From Tenuifilaceae bacterium CYCD (GTDB taxonomy: Bacteria; Bacteroidota; Bacteroidia; Bacteroidales; Tenuifilaceae): a stretch of 64,000 bases of DNA. Shown piece after piece: positions 53,678 to 62,132 of the stretch. A model generated the notes under the pieces. The model was not told where the DNA came from. It made no database searches and worked only from the letters and a program-made list of their open reading frames with translations. Within the stretch, counting starts at the first letter, position 1, and each line of letters opens with the position of its first letter. Location of the stretch: the NCBI GenBank assembly GCA_036322835.1, contig AP027304.1:1240001-1304000 (forward strand). The letters are read 5' to 3'. Made by a program: the position numbers and the translations under genes.

Positions 53678-54586
53678 TCATTTATTCCACAAAGGCGAAG
53701 GGTACTCTCCCGCCTCAATCAGTTTGCTTAATCTATTAACAACCAAAGGTCTATCTCCGGGATAAGTTACCCCAAACCATTCGGCATTTGTGCTTAAAAC
53801 CTTACAGGTTGCAATTTTTTCTTGAATTGATTTATTCACAACGGTTGGAATGTAGAATTCAGCCTTAGCATTTCCTATGGAGCCACTGAAGAAATCGACC
53901 ATTAACTTTTCGGTATAGTCATAAAAATCGGGAGTAAATCCCCAAAAGTTCATAGATACCTGAAGGTTTTCATCGAGTTCAACTGAATTGCCGTGTTCAT
54001 CCTTAAAGCAAACCTTTCCGTTAATTCGTTCAATTTGGGTATGCTCAACAACGTTTTGTAAAAGCATCTGGCTATTGGTTGTACATACACCACGCGATAC
54101 AGCACCTTCTTCCGAAAGAGTTTTGCCCAATTTAAACCCAACCATATAGTAACTGCCTTTAGGTAGGTTCGGCTTGGATAGTTCCTGGGCTAAAACACGG
54201 AATGTATCGTAGCCATAAAAATCATCGGCATTAATAACCGCAAAGGGCTCATTAACTAAATGCTTTGTAACCCATATGGCATGTGCAGTTCCCCAGGGCT
54301 TTGTCCTGTCGGCAGGACAGGTGAATCCTTTGGGTAACATATCTAACTCTTGATAAGCAATTTCAAAATGAACATCCTTGCTAAACCGATTTCCAAAAAC
54401 CTCTAGGAAATCCTTCTCAATACTTTTTCTAATTACAAAAACAACTTTTCCAAATCCAGCACGAAAGGCATCGTATACGGAGTAATCAATAATTGTTTCG
54501 CCGTTAGGCCCTAAGCCATCAACCTGTTTTAGTCCGCCATAGCGACTTCCCATTCCAGCTGCAAGTATAATAAGTGTAGGTTTCAT
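53678..54586 (-). CDS. Sugar-phosphate nucleotidyltransferase
   Basis: 302-residue Rossmann-type nucleotidyltransferase. The nucleotide-binding loop is LAAGMGSRYGGLKQ, followed by PWGTAHAIWV and the metal-binding INADDFYGYD. It should make an NDP-sugar from a sugar-1-phosphate and an NTP. The exact sugar is unknown. The SSS symporter gene downstream on the same strand hints at a shared sugar. Confidence 0.85.
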   Translation of the reverse strand: MKPTLIILAAGMGSRYGGLKQVDGLGPNGETIIDYSVYDAFRAGFGKVVFVIRKSIEKDFLEVFGNRFSKDVHFEIAYQELDMLPKGFTCPADRTKPWGTAHAIWVTKHLVNEPFAVINADDFYGYDTFRVLAQELSKPNLPKGSYYMVGFKLGKTLSEEGAVSRGVCTTNSQMLLQNVVEHTQIERINGKVCFKDEHGNSVELDENLQVSMNFWGFTPDFYDYTEKLMVDFFSGSIGNAKAEFYIPTVVNKSIQEKIATCKVLSTNAEWFGVTYPGDRPLVVNRLSKLIEAGEYPSPLWNK

Positions 54587-54734
54587 TTTAAATGATTTAA
54601 GAAATTACGATTAAATAAAAACAATGCCAAGATACTAATAAAAGTTTTTGTGAATACAATTAATGTGTATCTATAGGCCTGTTGTAAAATTCAAATCATT
54701 TTAGTTATTTTTGATTTTTAGTCTTGTTTAATGT

Positions 54735-56194
54735 ATGATCAGATTTCTTTTTGCCTTTGTGTTTATTTTACCTATTGGAGTTGTTGAGGCTAATTGCAAC
54801 ATTGCAGCCTCAAAAAAGGGCGTAGAAAATCGAGAGGACAATCAATCTAAACAGCAATTAATTGAGGCTATTTATATCAGCGAGCAGGCCAAGGACACCT
54901 TTGGGTTACTTAAAAGCCTTACTGCAATTGAGGAGATTTATTCTAAGCTGGGTCAGTACGATTCGGCGATTATTGTCTGCTATAAAAGGCTTAACCTTAA
55001 CAAGATCCAAAAGAACTACAGATCATTATCGGATAATTTCAGAGCGCTAAATACTCTATTAATTACAAACCTTGATACCAATGCTGCTAGTGGGTTAATG
55101 GATTCGTGTTACCATTATGCTTTACTGAGCGGAGATTCGAACACAATAATTGTTGCGAATACGAATTATGGTTCCTATAAGGCGGGGTTTGATAAAGCGC
55201 TTGGGTTGACTTACCTAAACAAAGCCGTTGCTGAATCGATAAATTGTGGTAGCGTTACCGCATACCTGTATCTAGGGTTCAGGCTGCCGAAATTTTAATA
55301 TCGGTGGATAGTCTACGGAAAGCAGAGGAGTACCTAATGCAAGCGCTAAACAAGGCTATTGAAGGTGATGAAAAGATCCAACGAGCACATATATACATGG
55401 CATTAGCAAGAATCAGCATTAAGGAGAAAAAAGTAACAGAAGCCATTAACCTGCTCCACTCTGCAAGGCAAATAGCCGAAAGCGAGCCCTGTATTTACTA
55501 CTTGCCAGATATTTACCAGACCCTGTCGCAGGCTTTTCGGTTAAGAAATAACATTGATAGCAGTTTTTACTACAACGATAAGTATAACCAGGCGCAGCAA
55601 ATTCTAGTTAACGAAAAAACGAATATTCAGGTTGCCGAGGTGAACGCAAAATATCAGCTGGAAGGCAAACAAAATATCATCGAAAAGTTAGGGAATAGGA
55701 TAGGAGCATATCGAACGGTAATTTTCACCATTCTAATTTTATTTGTTTTAACCGTAGTTTCTTTTGGTTTATATATATTCAAACTTAGCAAGTCGAACAA
55801 ATTCTTTGCTAATAGTCAGATTTTTAAAAGTGCTCGAAGGAAAGAACCGGATATTCCCACTTCGTTGAAAGCAAATTTTAGTAGAATATTTATTGATCAG
55901 GAGGGTTACACCGATCCTGAGTTAACCTTACAAAAACTAGCCGAACAGCTTGATACTAACACCACGTATCTTTCGCGATACATTAACGATGAGTATAAAA
56001 TCAACTTTTCGCAACTTCTTAATCAGTTTAGAGTGGAGAAGGCCTGTATGCTAATGAAGGATAACAACCTCGATAATCTCAAGATAGAGGCCTTGGCTCA
56101 GGATGCCGGTTTTAAGTCCAAATCAACCTTTAACGTTGCTTTTAAGAAGCAAAAAGGATTGACTCCTACGCAATGGCGTGAAAAATTAAACTAA
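54735..56194 (+). pseudogene. TPR-membrane-AraC regulator interrupted by a frameshift
   Basis: The first part (54735-55298) has a signal peptide and TPR-like helices. The second part (from about 55270 in another frame) continues with VQAAEILISVDSLRKAEEYLMQALNKA (TPR), one membrane helix (TVIFTILILFVLTVVSFGLYIF) and an AraC-type DNA-binding domain (LTLQKLAEQLDTNTTYLSRYIN and LKIEALAQDAGFKSKSTFNVAFKKQKGLTP). Together they make one typical Bacteroidota sensor-regulator. The change of frame fits loss of one base between about 55240 and 55285. It could be a true pseudogene or a sequence error. Confidence 0.75.
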
Positions 56195-56318
56195 TCGACT
56201 AATCTGATAGTTACATTTTGATTATGTTTTGATTTATAAATCAAAACGCCTATAATTTGCTTTAAGCGTGGTTTTTGTATAATTTCAATTTCTAATTCAA
56301 ATCTAAACCAAATTAACT

Positions 56319-57287
56319 ATGAAAAAACTATTTTTAATTTTCTTTGGGGCATTGTTAATACTAGCTGCAACACCATGCGCGTATGGTGCAGTATCTTATT
56401 CGGCACAGGACGATAAAGCAACCGTTCAGACCGAGCAAGCAGCATCAACCGATTCTTCCGAGAATACCGGATCGAAAGTTGTTAATACTATTGTTGCACT
56501 ATTGCTCCTCGGTGCATTCTTTGGTGGGCTTGCCTACATGTTCATCATTTTGCGTAAGAAATACTATACAGAAACCAGCGTTGAGCAAATGCGAGAGCAA
56601 CGCAGAACGCAAGGTTTATCGGAAAATTCAACCGACGAGGAAAACGAAAAAGCATCGGAGTTGCTGGAAACAGCCCTAGTTCAATGGTCAAACTACAAAG
56701 GCGAGGATGGAGAAACGTACTATATCCCTAGGAGAATGGCTCAGGTAAAGCGATCTGTTGCGTTAATTAATCAGGCCAAACAGTTTATGCCCACAAGCGA
56801 AACCGTAATTAGCAGGATGAATGAACTTGGTGGTATTGTTAATGAGCGTACAGCACGGTCGTTTGCTGGTAGTTGGTCGTTGTTGGCGGTGTCGGGTTTA
56901 GTTCTTCTGCTTTTTTTCTTTATAGGCCCATCGGGCGGATTCTTCAAAAAGATTTTAAGTTTATGGTGGTTATGGGGTTCGATGATTTTTTATATAATGG
57001 CCAGTTATGCACCGCAGTTTTTGATTGAAAAGAGAATGGAGTGGTTTGGAGGAAAAAAATTCTCAAGCGGACTTATTAAAACGGTATTGGCCATTGTTGC
57101 TGCAACTCCAGTGGCCTACACTGTGGTTACAAAATGGAGCGATGGATCCACCACAAAATCGGAGGAGGGAACCAGTGAATTTTTCATGGTAGTTGCACTA
57201 GCCCTACTTGCCCTTATTATAATTGGAGTTTGTATACTATTCTTTGGTATAATTAATTTTATTCGGAACTATTTGCTATTCTTTTAG
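56319..57287 (+). CDS. Multi-pass membrane protein of unknown function
   Basis: 322 residues. A signal-like N-terminus (LFLIFFGALLILAATPCAYG) is followed by a Ser/Thr/Glu-rich stretch, a membrane helix (TIVALLLLGAFFGGLAYMFIILR), a soluble domain of about 100 residues with YKGEDGETYYIPRR, and then about four more membrane helices. A Gly/Ser-rich loop with WSDGSTTKSEEG lies before the last one. No known family was recognised. It is monocistronic with a strong terminator. Confidence 0.65.
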   Translation: MKKLFLIFFGALLILAATPCAYGAVSYSAQDDKATVQTEQAASTDSSENTGSKVVNTIVALLLLGAFFGGLAYMFIILRKKYYTETSVEQMREQRRTQGLSENSTDEENEKASELLETALVQWSNYKGEDGETYYIPRRMAQVKRSVALINQAKQFMPTSETVISRMNELGGIVNERTARSFAGSWSLLAVSGLVLLLFFFIGPSGGFFKKILSLWWLWGSMIFYIMASYAPQFLIEKRMEWFGGKKFSSGLIKTVLAIVAATPVAYTVVTKWSDGSTTKSEEGTSEFFMVVALALLALIIIGVCILFFGIINFIRNYLLFF

Positions 57288-57310
57288 TCTCGTTTGATTT
57301 GTTTGTAAAA

Positions 57311-57343
57311 GAAAGAGCCTCATCTTTGAGGCTCTTTCTTTTT
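57311..57343 (+). terminator. Bidirectional terminator between the membrane-protein gene and corA
   Basis: A 12-bp stem (GAAAGAGCCTCA / TGAGGCTCTTTC) with a TCTT loop and a T-run on the plus side; the minus side reads TTTTAC. Confidence 0.88.
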
Positions 57344-57355
57344 AAATCGTATCAG

Positions 57356-58282
57356 TTAAAACCATCTCCTCCGCATAAACATTACAATGCCAAACATTGA
57401 GAACAAGAAAGATACTAAGAGAATTATCCAAAACCCCCATGGAGTATTTTCGAATCCGTTGGGAACATTCATCCCGTATAAGCTGGCAATCAATGTGGGG
57501 ATCATCAGTATAATTGAGATCGATGTGAGTTGCTTCATTATCACGTTTAGGTTATTGGATATAACCGATGCGTATGCATCCATCATCCCGCTTAAGATAT
57601 CGGAATGAACGTTGGTGGTTTCCTGCGCCTGACGCAGCTCGATTTCAACGTCTTCAATTAGCTCGGGGTCGTATGAATCCTTGTAGTTCCTAAGATTTTT
57701 GATCCTATGAAGAAGGATGTCATTCCCTTTAAGCGAGGTGGTAAAGAAAACAAGACTTTTCTCTATTCTCAGCAAGGCCTGCAGATCTTCATTTTTGATG
57801 GATTGCTCCAGCTCTGTTTCTGCCAACTTAATGCTTTGGTTAATCTGCTTTAGGTATTTTAGGAACCACACACTCGACGAAAGCATTAACCGTAGAACTA
57901 GGTCGAAGTGATCGCGTTTATTGATGCTCTTTTTTACCGAAAATTGGATGAAATCGGGGAGAACATCGGTTTGGTAGAAGCAGATGGTCACGAATATATC
58001 GTCCTTAAAAATGATACCAAGTGGAACGGTGGAAAATGGTATGCTAACATCGGTGTTCTTATACGGAACGCGAAGAAGTATAAAGAACCAGCCTTCGTCG
58101 TACTCAATACGTGGACGTTCATCAACGTCTTCAATATCGTTATAGAAAGCATCGGGAACACCAAGCTCATCAATTAAATACTTTTTTTCTTCTTCGGTGG
58201 GAATTTCAATGTTTACCCAGCAATTAGGTTCCCATTGTGGACAGGATACTATTCCTTTGCCGTTCTTCCAATAGGTCTTCAT
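57356..58282 (-). CDS. corA: CorA family magnesium transporter
   Basis: 308 residues: a large soluble N-terminal domain, a long coiled-coil helix, and two C-terminal membrane helices joined by the selectivity motif YGMN (LIASLYGMNVPNGFENTPWGFWIILL). The end, MFMRRRWF, is basic as usual. It should move Mg2+ (or Co2+/Ni2+) as a pentamer. Confidence 0.93.
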   Translation of the reverse strand: MKTYWKNGKGIVSCPQWEPNCWVNIEIPTEEEKKYLIDELGVPDAFYNDIEDVDERPRIEYDEGWFFILLRVPYKNTDVSIPFSTVPLGIIFKDDIFVTICFYQTDVLPDFIQFSVKKSINKRDHFDLVLRLMLSSSVWFLKYLKQINQSIKLAETELEQSIKNEDLQALLRIEKSLVFFTTSLKGNDILLHRIKNLRNYKDSYDPELIEDVEIELRQAQETTNVHSDILSGMMDAYASVISNNLNVIMKQLTSISIILMIPTLIASLYGMNVPNGFENTPWGFWIILLVSFLFSMFGIVMFMRRRWF

Positions 58283-58391
58283 GCAATAACCTCCATAAAT
58301 TTATGAATAGAGGATCTGCATTAAAGCCTCTATTCAAGTTCAACAATCAGGGTGATAATCGTCCATATAGATTTTTAGAATGATTTCGGTG

Positions 58392-58399
58392 CAAAAGTA
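58392..58399 (-). promoter_or_regulatory. Putative -7 element of the corA promoter
   Basis: TACTTTTG on the minus strand, 110 nt before the corA start. Upstream TTTG is at an unusual distance (25 nt), so support is moderate. Confidence 0.35.
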
Positions 58400-58530
58400 A
58401 GGCTTATTTTTTTCTCTTAAAATTCAAAGTCAAAAAAAGTTTATCGCTAATTCCGGCGAACTACTTAAATCCTCGGGAAAGGCCTTAGTGTAAAGCAATG
58501 ATTGTAGAATAGTTTTTTAGCGTTCATGGG

Positions 58531-59661
58531 TTATTCCGTAAAAAAAAGATCCTCCATCACCGAGTCGCTAATCATAAATTTTTCTGCTGGAATTTTTATG
58601 GTGAAGTTTTCGAGTATTAAATTTCCAGTCTTAAAATGTTTCTCAGAAGTCTTGCGAATGTGGTTGATATATTTTTCAGAAAAGCCATTCGCTATGTAAT
58701 TTAAATCGACACCCCAGATAGTTCTTAATCGGGTTAGCAACAATTCGTTGAATTTATTGGTTTCATCAATTGTTTCAGATTGAAACTCACACTTATTTTC
58801 CTTGATTCCATTGCTCCATAGCACTATTGAATTTGGATTCCATTGACGCGTATTGATGTTGAACGAGTGTGCCGATGGGCCAACCCCTAAATACGGAACA
58901 TTGCGCCAGTATGAACTGTTATGGCGCGATATAAAACCTTGCTTCGCAAAGTTGGATATTTCGTAATGGATGAATCCTGCTCCTTGTGTTTTTTGTCTTA
59001 ATAAATCGTATTGCTGAATGCTTAACTCTTCGTTGATTGCATTAATTTGACCCTTCTTAAGTTTTCTGGTTATAGGTGTTGATTCCTCGTAGGTCAGGTG
59101 GTAGCACGATAGATGTTGAACATCAAGATCAATCGCCTTATTTAGGCTGAACTCCCAGCTTTCCATGGTTGAGTTGGGTAAGCCGTAAATTAAATCGAGG
59201 CTAATATTCGAGAATCCTACGGCCTTGATCTGCGCTATGCTATCAACGGCTTTTAGTGAATCATGCCTTCGCCCAAGAAATCTAAGCTCCTCGTCGATAA
59301 AAGATTGAACACCAATGCTAATTCTGTTAACGCCAGCAATTTTGTAATCTTTTAGTAGTTCTAAACAAAGGTCATCGGGGTTTGCTTCAAGCGTAATTTC
59401 GGGATTTGTTGAAACTGAAAAGTTTTTTTTAATTGCATTCAGGATTTCTTCTATGTAAGTAACTGGCAGAAGCGAAGGCGTTCCTCCGCCAAAATATATT
59501 GTTTCGATATTTTTATCCTCTAAATAATCGCGTCTTAATTCTAATTCCCGAACAATTAGTTTGGGAAAATCATACGACAATTCATTTTTGCCAACCGAAT
59601 AAAAATCACAGTAAGCGCATTTTTTGTGGCAGAATGGAACATGTATATAAATTCCTGACAT
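58531..59661 (-). CDS. hemW: HemW-like radical SAM heme chaperone
   Basis: 376 residues. The radical SAM motif is CHKKCAYCDF (CxxxCxxC), followed by TIYFGGGTPSLL. The HemW signature HNSSYWRNVPYLGVGPSAHSF is present, as is the C-terminal winged-helix domain. HemW proteins carry heme to respiratory enzymes. The older name is oxygen-independent coproporphyrinogen III oxidase-like. Divergent from rpiB. Confidence 0.9.
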   Translation of the reverse strand: MSGIYIHVPFCHKKCAYCDFYSVGKNELSYDFPKLIVRELELRRDYLEDKNIETIYFGGGTPSLLPVTYIEEILNAIKKNFSVSTNPEITLEANPDDLCLELLKDYKIAGVNRISIGVQSFIDEELRFLGRRHDSLKAVDSIAQIKAVGFSNISLDLIYGLPNSTMESWEFSLNKAIDLDVQHLSCYHLTYEESTPITRKLKKGQINAINEELSIQQYDLLRQKTQGAGFIHYEISNFAKQGFISRHNSSYWRNVPYLGVGPSAHSFNINTRQWNPNSIVLWSNGIKENKCEFQSETIDETNKFNELLLTRLRTIWGVDLNYIANGFSEKYINHIRKTSEKHFKTGNLILENFTIKIPAEKFMISDSVMEDLFFTE

Positions 59662-59709
59662 GTGGTGGTTTGTTTCGGTTAAATGGGTACAACATTACAT
59701 TAAAAGCCA

Positions 59710-59727
59710 TTATCTTTGCAAAGATAA
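59710..59727. promoter_or_regulatory. Palindrome that holds back-to-back -7 elements for hemW and rpiB
   Basis: TTATCTTTGCAAAGATAA is a perfect 18-bp palindrome. Each strand contains TATCTTTG, which matches TAnnTTTG. The minus copy lies 57 nt before hemW and the plus copy 117 nt before rpiB. The two promoters would overlap completely and could exclude each other. Confidence 0.5.
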
Positions 59728-59835
59728 TTTTAATGTTTAAAGAAGTAGAATTAAGGTATTTGTTGATACAGATAAACAGAGCAAATCCTGGTTAATACTA
59801 AGTTTATAAACTATTACTAAACATACTTAAATCAA

Positions 59836-60276
59836 ATGACACCTATAAAAATTGCATTGGCCTCGGACCATGCAGGCTATACAACCAAGGAAGATATAAA
59901 GCGATACCTCGAAGGGTTGGGTCATCAGGTGTGGGATTTTGGAACACACAGCGAAGAGAGTGTAGATTATCCTGATTTTGCACATCCCCTTGCAATTGCA
60001 GTTGAGCGAGGCGAGTATACTTTAGGATTTCTTTTTTGCGGCAGCGGTAACGGGGTGTCAATAACTGCCAATAAGCATCAGGGAATTCGTTCGGCGTTGT
60101 GCTGGAATGCCGAAATCGCAAGTCTTGCGCGCCAGCATAATAATGCAAATGTATGTGCAATACCCGCTCGTTTTGTGTCTACATCCGAAGCACATCAAAT
60201 TGTGAGGGCATTTCTTGATGCCAAATTTGAAGGAGGCCGTCATCAAAATAGAGTTGACAAAATCCCCGTAAAGTAA
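59836..60276 (+). CDS. rpiB: Ribose-5-phosphate isomerase B
   Basis: 146 residues of the RpiB/LacAB family, which interconverts ribose-5-phosphate and ribulose-5-phosphate. The phosphate-binding SDHAGY motif at residues 10-15 and the catalytic Cys in FLFCGSGNGVSI are present, as is NANVCAIPARFVS. It lies 36 bp upstream of the deoxyhypusine-synthase-like gene and is likely in one operon with it. Confidence 0.95.
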   Translation: MTPIKIALASDHAGYTTKEDIKRYLEGLGHQVWDFGTHSEESVDYPDFAHPLAIAVERGEYTLGFLFCGSGNGVSITANKHQGIRSALCWNAEIASLARQHNNANVCAIPARFVSTSEAHQIVRAFLDAKFEGGRHQNRVDKIPVK

Positions 60277-60312
60277 AGTATCTATTAACGTTTCATGTAA
60301 AAATAATAAGCA

Positions 60313-61290
60313 ATGAGTCAGAACAAACCAATAACATCGTTTATTGAGAAGCATTATTTACACTTTAATGCTGCTGCATTAGTTGATGCAGCTAAGGCTT
60401 ACAAAACCCATATCGAAAGTGGTAAAAAAATGATGATCACCCTTGGCGGAGCAATGAGTACTGCTGAGCTTGGCATTAGTTTAGCCGAGATGATCCGTCA
60501 GGACAAGGTTCAGATTATCACCTGTACTGGTGCCAACCTTGAGGAGGATTTGATGAATTTAGTGGCTCATAGCCATTACAGGCGAGTGCCCAACTACCGC
60601 GATTTAACACCTCAGCAGGAGTGGGACTTACTACAAAATCACCTAAATCGTGTAACCGATACCTGTATTCCTGAGGAGGAGGCGTTCCGGAGACTTCAAA
60701 AACACATGTTTGATGTATGGAAGGATGCCGAAGTTAAGGGAGAACGTTATTTTCCATACGAGTTCATGTACAAGGTCATTAGGAGCGGAGTGTTAGAGCA
60801 ATACTACGAGATTGATCCTAAAAATTCGTGGATGCTTGCTGCTGCCGAAAAGAACCTACCTATTATTGTTCCTGGATGGGAGGATTCAACACTGGGTAAT
60901 ATTTTTGCATCGTATTGTATAACTGGCGACTTAAAGCCATCTACCATGAAGTCGGGCATTGAGTACATGATGTTCCTAGCCGATTGGTACACAAAGTATT
61001 CAGGCCCTGCAGGGTTGGGCTTCTTCCAAATCGGTGGAGGTATTTCTGGTGATTTCCCTATTTGCGTGGTTCCGATGTTGCACCAAGACTTGGAGCGCGA
61101 GGGAGTTCCTTTCTGGAGCTATTTCTGCCAAATTAGCGATTCAACTACCAGCTATGGCTCATACTCGGGCGCTGTACCCAACGAGAAAATTACTTGGGGC
61201 AAGTTGAATATAGATACTCCAAAGTTCATCATCGAATCCGATGCAACTATTGTTGCACCACTAATGTTTGGATATATTCTTGGATGGTAG
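60313..61290 (+). CDS. Deoxyhypusine synthase-like protein without the catalytic lysine
   Basis: 325-residue NAD-binding protein of the deoxyhypusine synthase fold (TLGGAMSTAELG, ITCTGANLEEDLMNLVAHSHY, VPGWEDSTLGNIF, WGKLNIDTPKFIIESDATIVAPL). In the eukaryotic enzyme a Lys after the GGG motif (GGGVVKHHI) forms the imine intermediate. Here the same place reads GGGISGDFPI at residues 241-250, with no Lys. Bacteria have no eIF5A, so a polyamine-type reaction with another acceptor is more likely. The actual reaction is unknown. Confidence 0.85.
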   Translation: MSQNKPITSFIEKHYLHFNAAALVDAAKAYKTHIESGKKMMITLGGAMSTAELGISLAEMIRQDKVQIITCTGANLEEDLMNLVAHSHYRRVPNYRDLTPQQEWDLLQNHLNRVTDTCIPEEEAFRRLQKHMFDVWKDAEVKGERYFPYEFMYKVIRSGVLEQYYEIDPKNSWMLAAAEKNLPIIVPGWEDSTLGNIFASYCITGDLKPSTMKSGIEYMMFLADWYTKYSGPAGLGFFQIGGGISGDFPICVVPMLHQDLEREGVPFWSYFCQISDSTTSYGSYSGAVPNEKITWGKLNIDTPKFIIESDATIVAPLMFGYILGW

Positions 61291-61312
61291 ATGAGAATTT
61301 ACAGATAAACAG

Positions 61313-61338
61313 AAAGGCGGGATTTCCCGCCTTTTTAT
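61313..61338 (+). terminator. Terminator after the deoxyhypusine-synthase-like gene
   Basis: AAAGGCGGGA and TCCCGCCTTT form a 10-bp stem with a minimal TT loop (or a 9-bp stem with 4-nt loop), followed by TT. Convergent with pepE. Confidence 0.8.
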
Positions 61339-61357
61339 GTTAATAGTTCGGAGTAAA

Positions 61358-62065
61358 CTATTCAAATAAAAAATCTAAATCATCGCCTGCGTAAAATTCT
61401 TTGGGAACAATTCCTTTCTTGAATATTCTGGCAGGTTTTGGACCAAGTAATGATAGGGTAACATTTTCGAGCAAAAGCATTGTACCCTCACGTAGCCCAA
61501 CAACATAAGAGTATGGATCCATTTCGATGAATTCCATAATACGCTGTTCCCTCGTTTCCCCGGCATGTCCAGTAGGATTAGAATCGAGGTAGTGTGGGTT
61601 AATTTGAAAGCGAACCAAACTAAATGCGTTAAAATTGTCGGGTTCTGTAATGGGCATATCGTTGGTAGTACAGATGGTTGGGCATGCTACATTTGCGCCG
61701 GCGCTCCATCCAACGTATGGCGTTCCGCTAAGAACTTTATTGCGAACGGTTTCAATAATATCGTGTTGCTGAATAGTTTTAAGCAATTTAAATGTGTTTC
61801 CTCCGCCAACAACAATTGCATCTGCCTCCTGTATTGCAGCCTTGGTGTTTCGGTAGTGATGGATAGAATCAACCTCTATGCCGAATTCGCTAAAACGCTC
61901 CTGAACCTTGCGTTCGTACTCATCGTAGCTGAAAGTAACTGCAGCCCATGGTAGAAAAAGAACTTTTTTTACTCCACCTAAAAACTTTCTGATTTCTTCT
62001 TTTGGATGCTCTAAGTAAGCCTCGCCTGCATTCGTTGAGTTGCTTATCAAAAGTAACTTTACCAT
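61358..62065 (-). CDS. pepE: Dipeptidase E (alpha-aspartyl dipeptidase, peptidase S51)
   Basis: 235 residues. The nucleophile Ser is in YVGWSAGANVACPTI, with the His in NPHYLDSNPTGHAGETREQRI, both typical of PepE, which cleaves Asp-X dipeptides. IVVGGGNTFKLLKTI is also conserved. A cytoplasmic enzyme, transcribed alone. Confidence 0.93.
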   Translation of the reverse strand: MVKLLLISNSTNAGEAYLEHPKEEIRKFLGGVKKVLFLPWAAVTFSYDEYERKVQERFSEFGIEVDSIHHYRNTKAAIQEADAIVVGGGNTFKLLKTIQQHDIIETVRNKVLSGTPYVGWSAGANVACPTICTTNDMPITEPDNFNAFSLVRFQINPHYLDSNPTGHAGETREQRIMEFIEMDPYSYVVGLREGTMLLLENVTLSLLGPKPARIFKKGIVPKEFYAGDDLDFLFE

Positions 62066-62132
62066 AGTACCTTGAATTATTGGATATAAATTTTTGTTGA
62101 TAACATCAAAAGTAATATTTAGGGTATTACCC

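Noticed and set aside
54305-54325. GC-rich palindrome-like word CCTGTCGGCAGGACAGG inside the nucleotidyltransferase gene
   Set aside because: It resembles the tRNA-linked palindrome, but it encodes CPADRT where family members have a similar Pro-Gly-Arg loop, so it is probably ordinary coding sequence.
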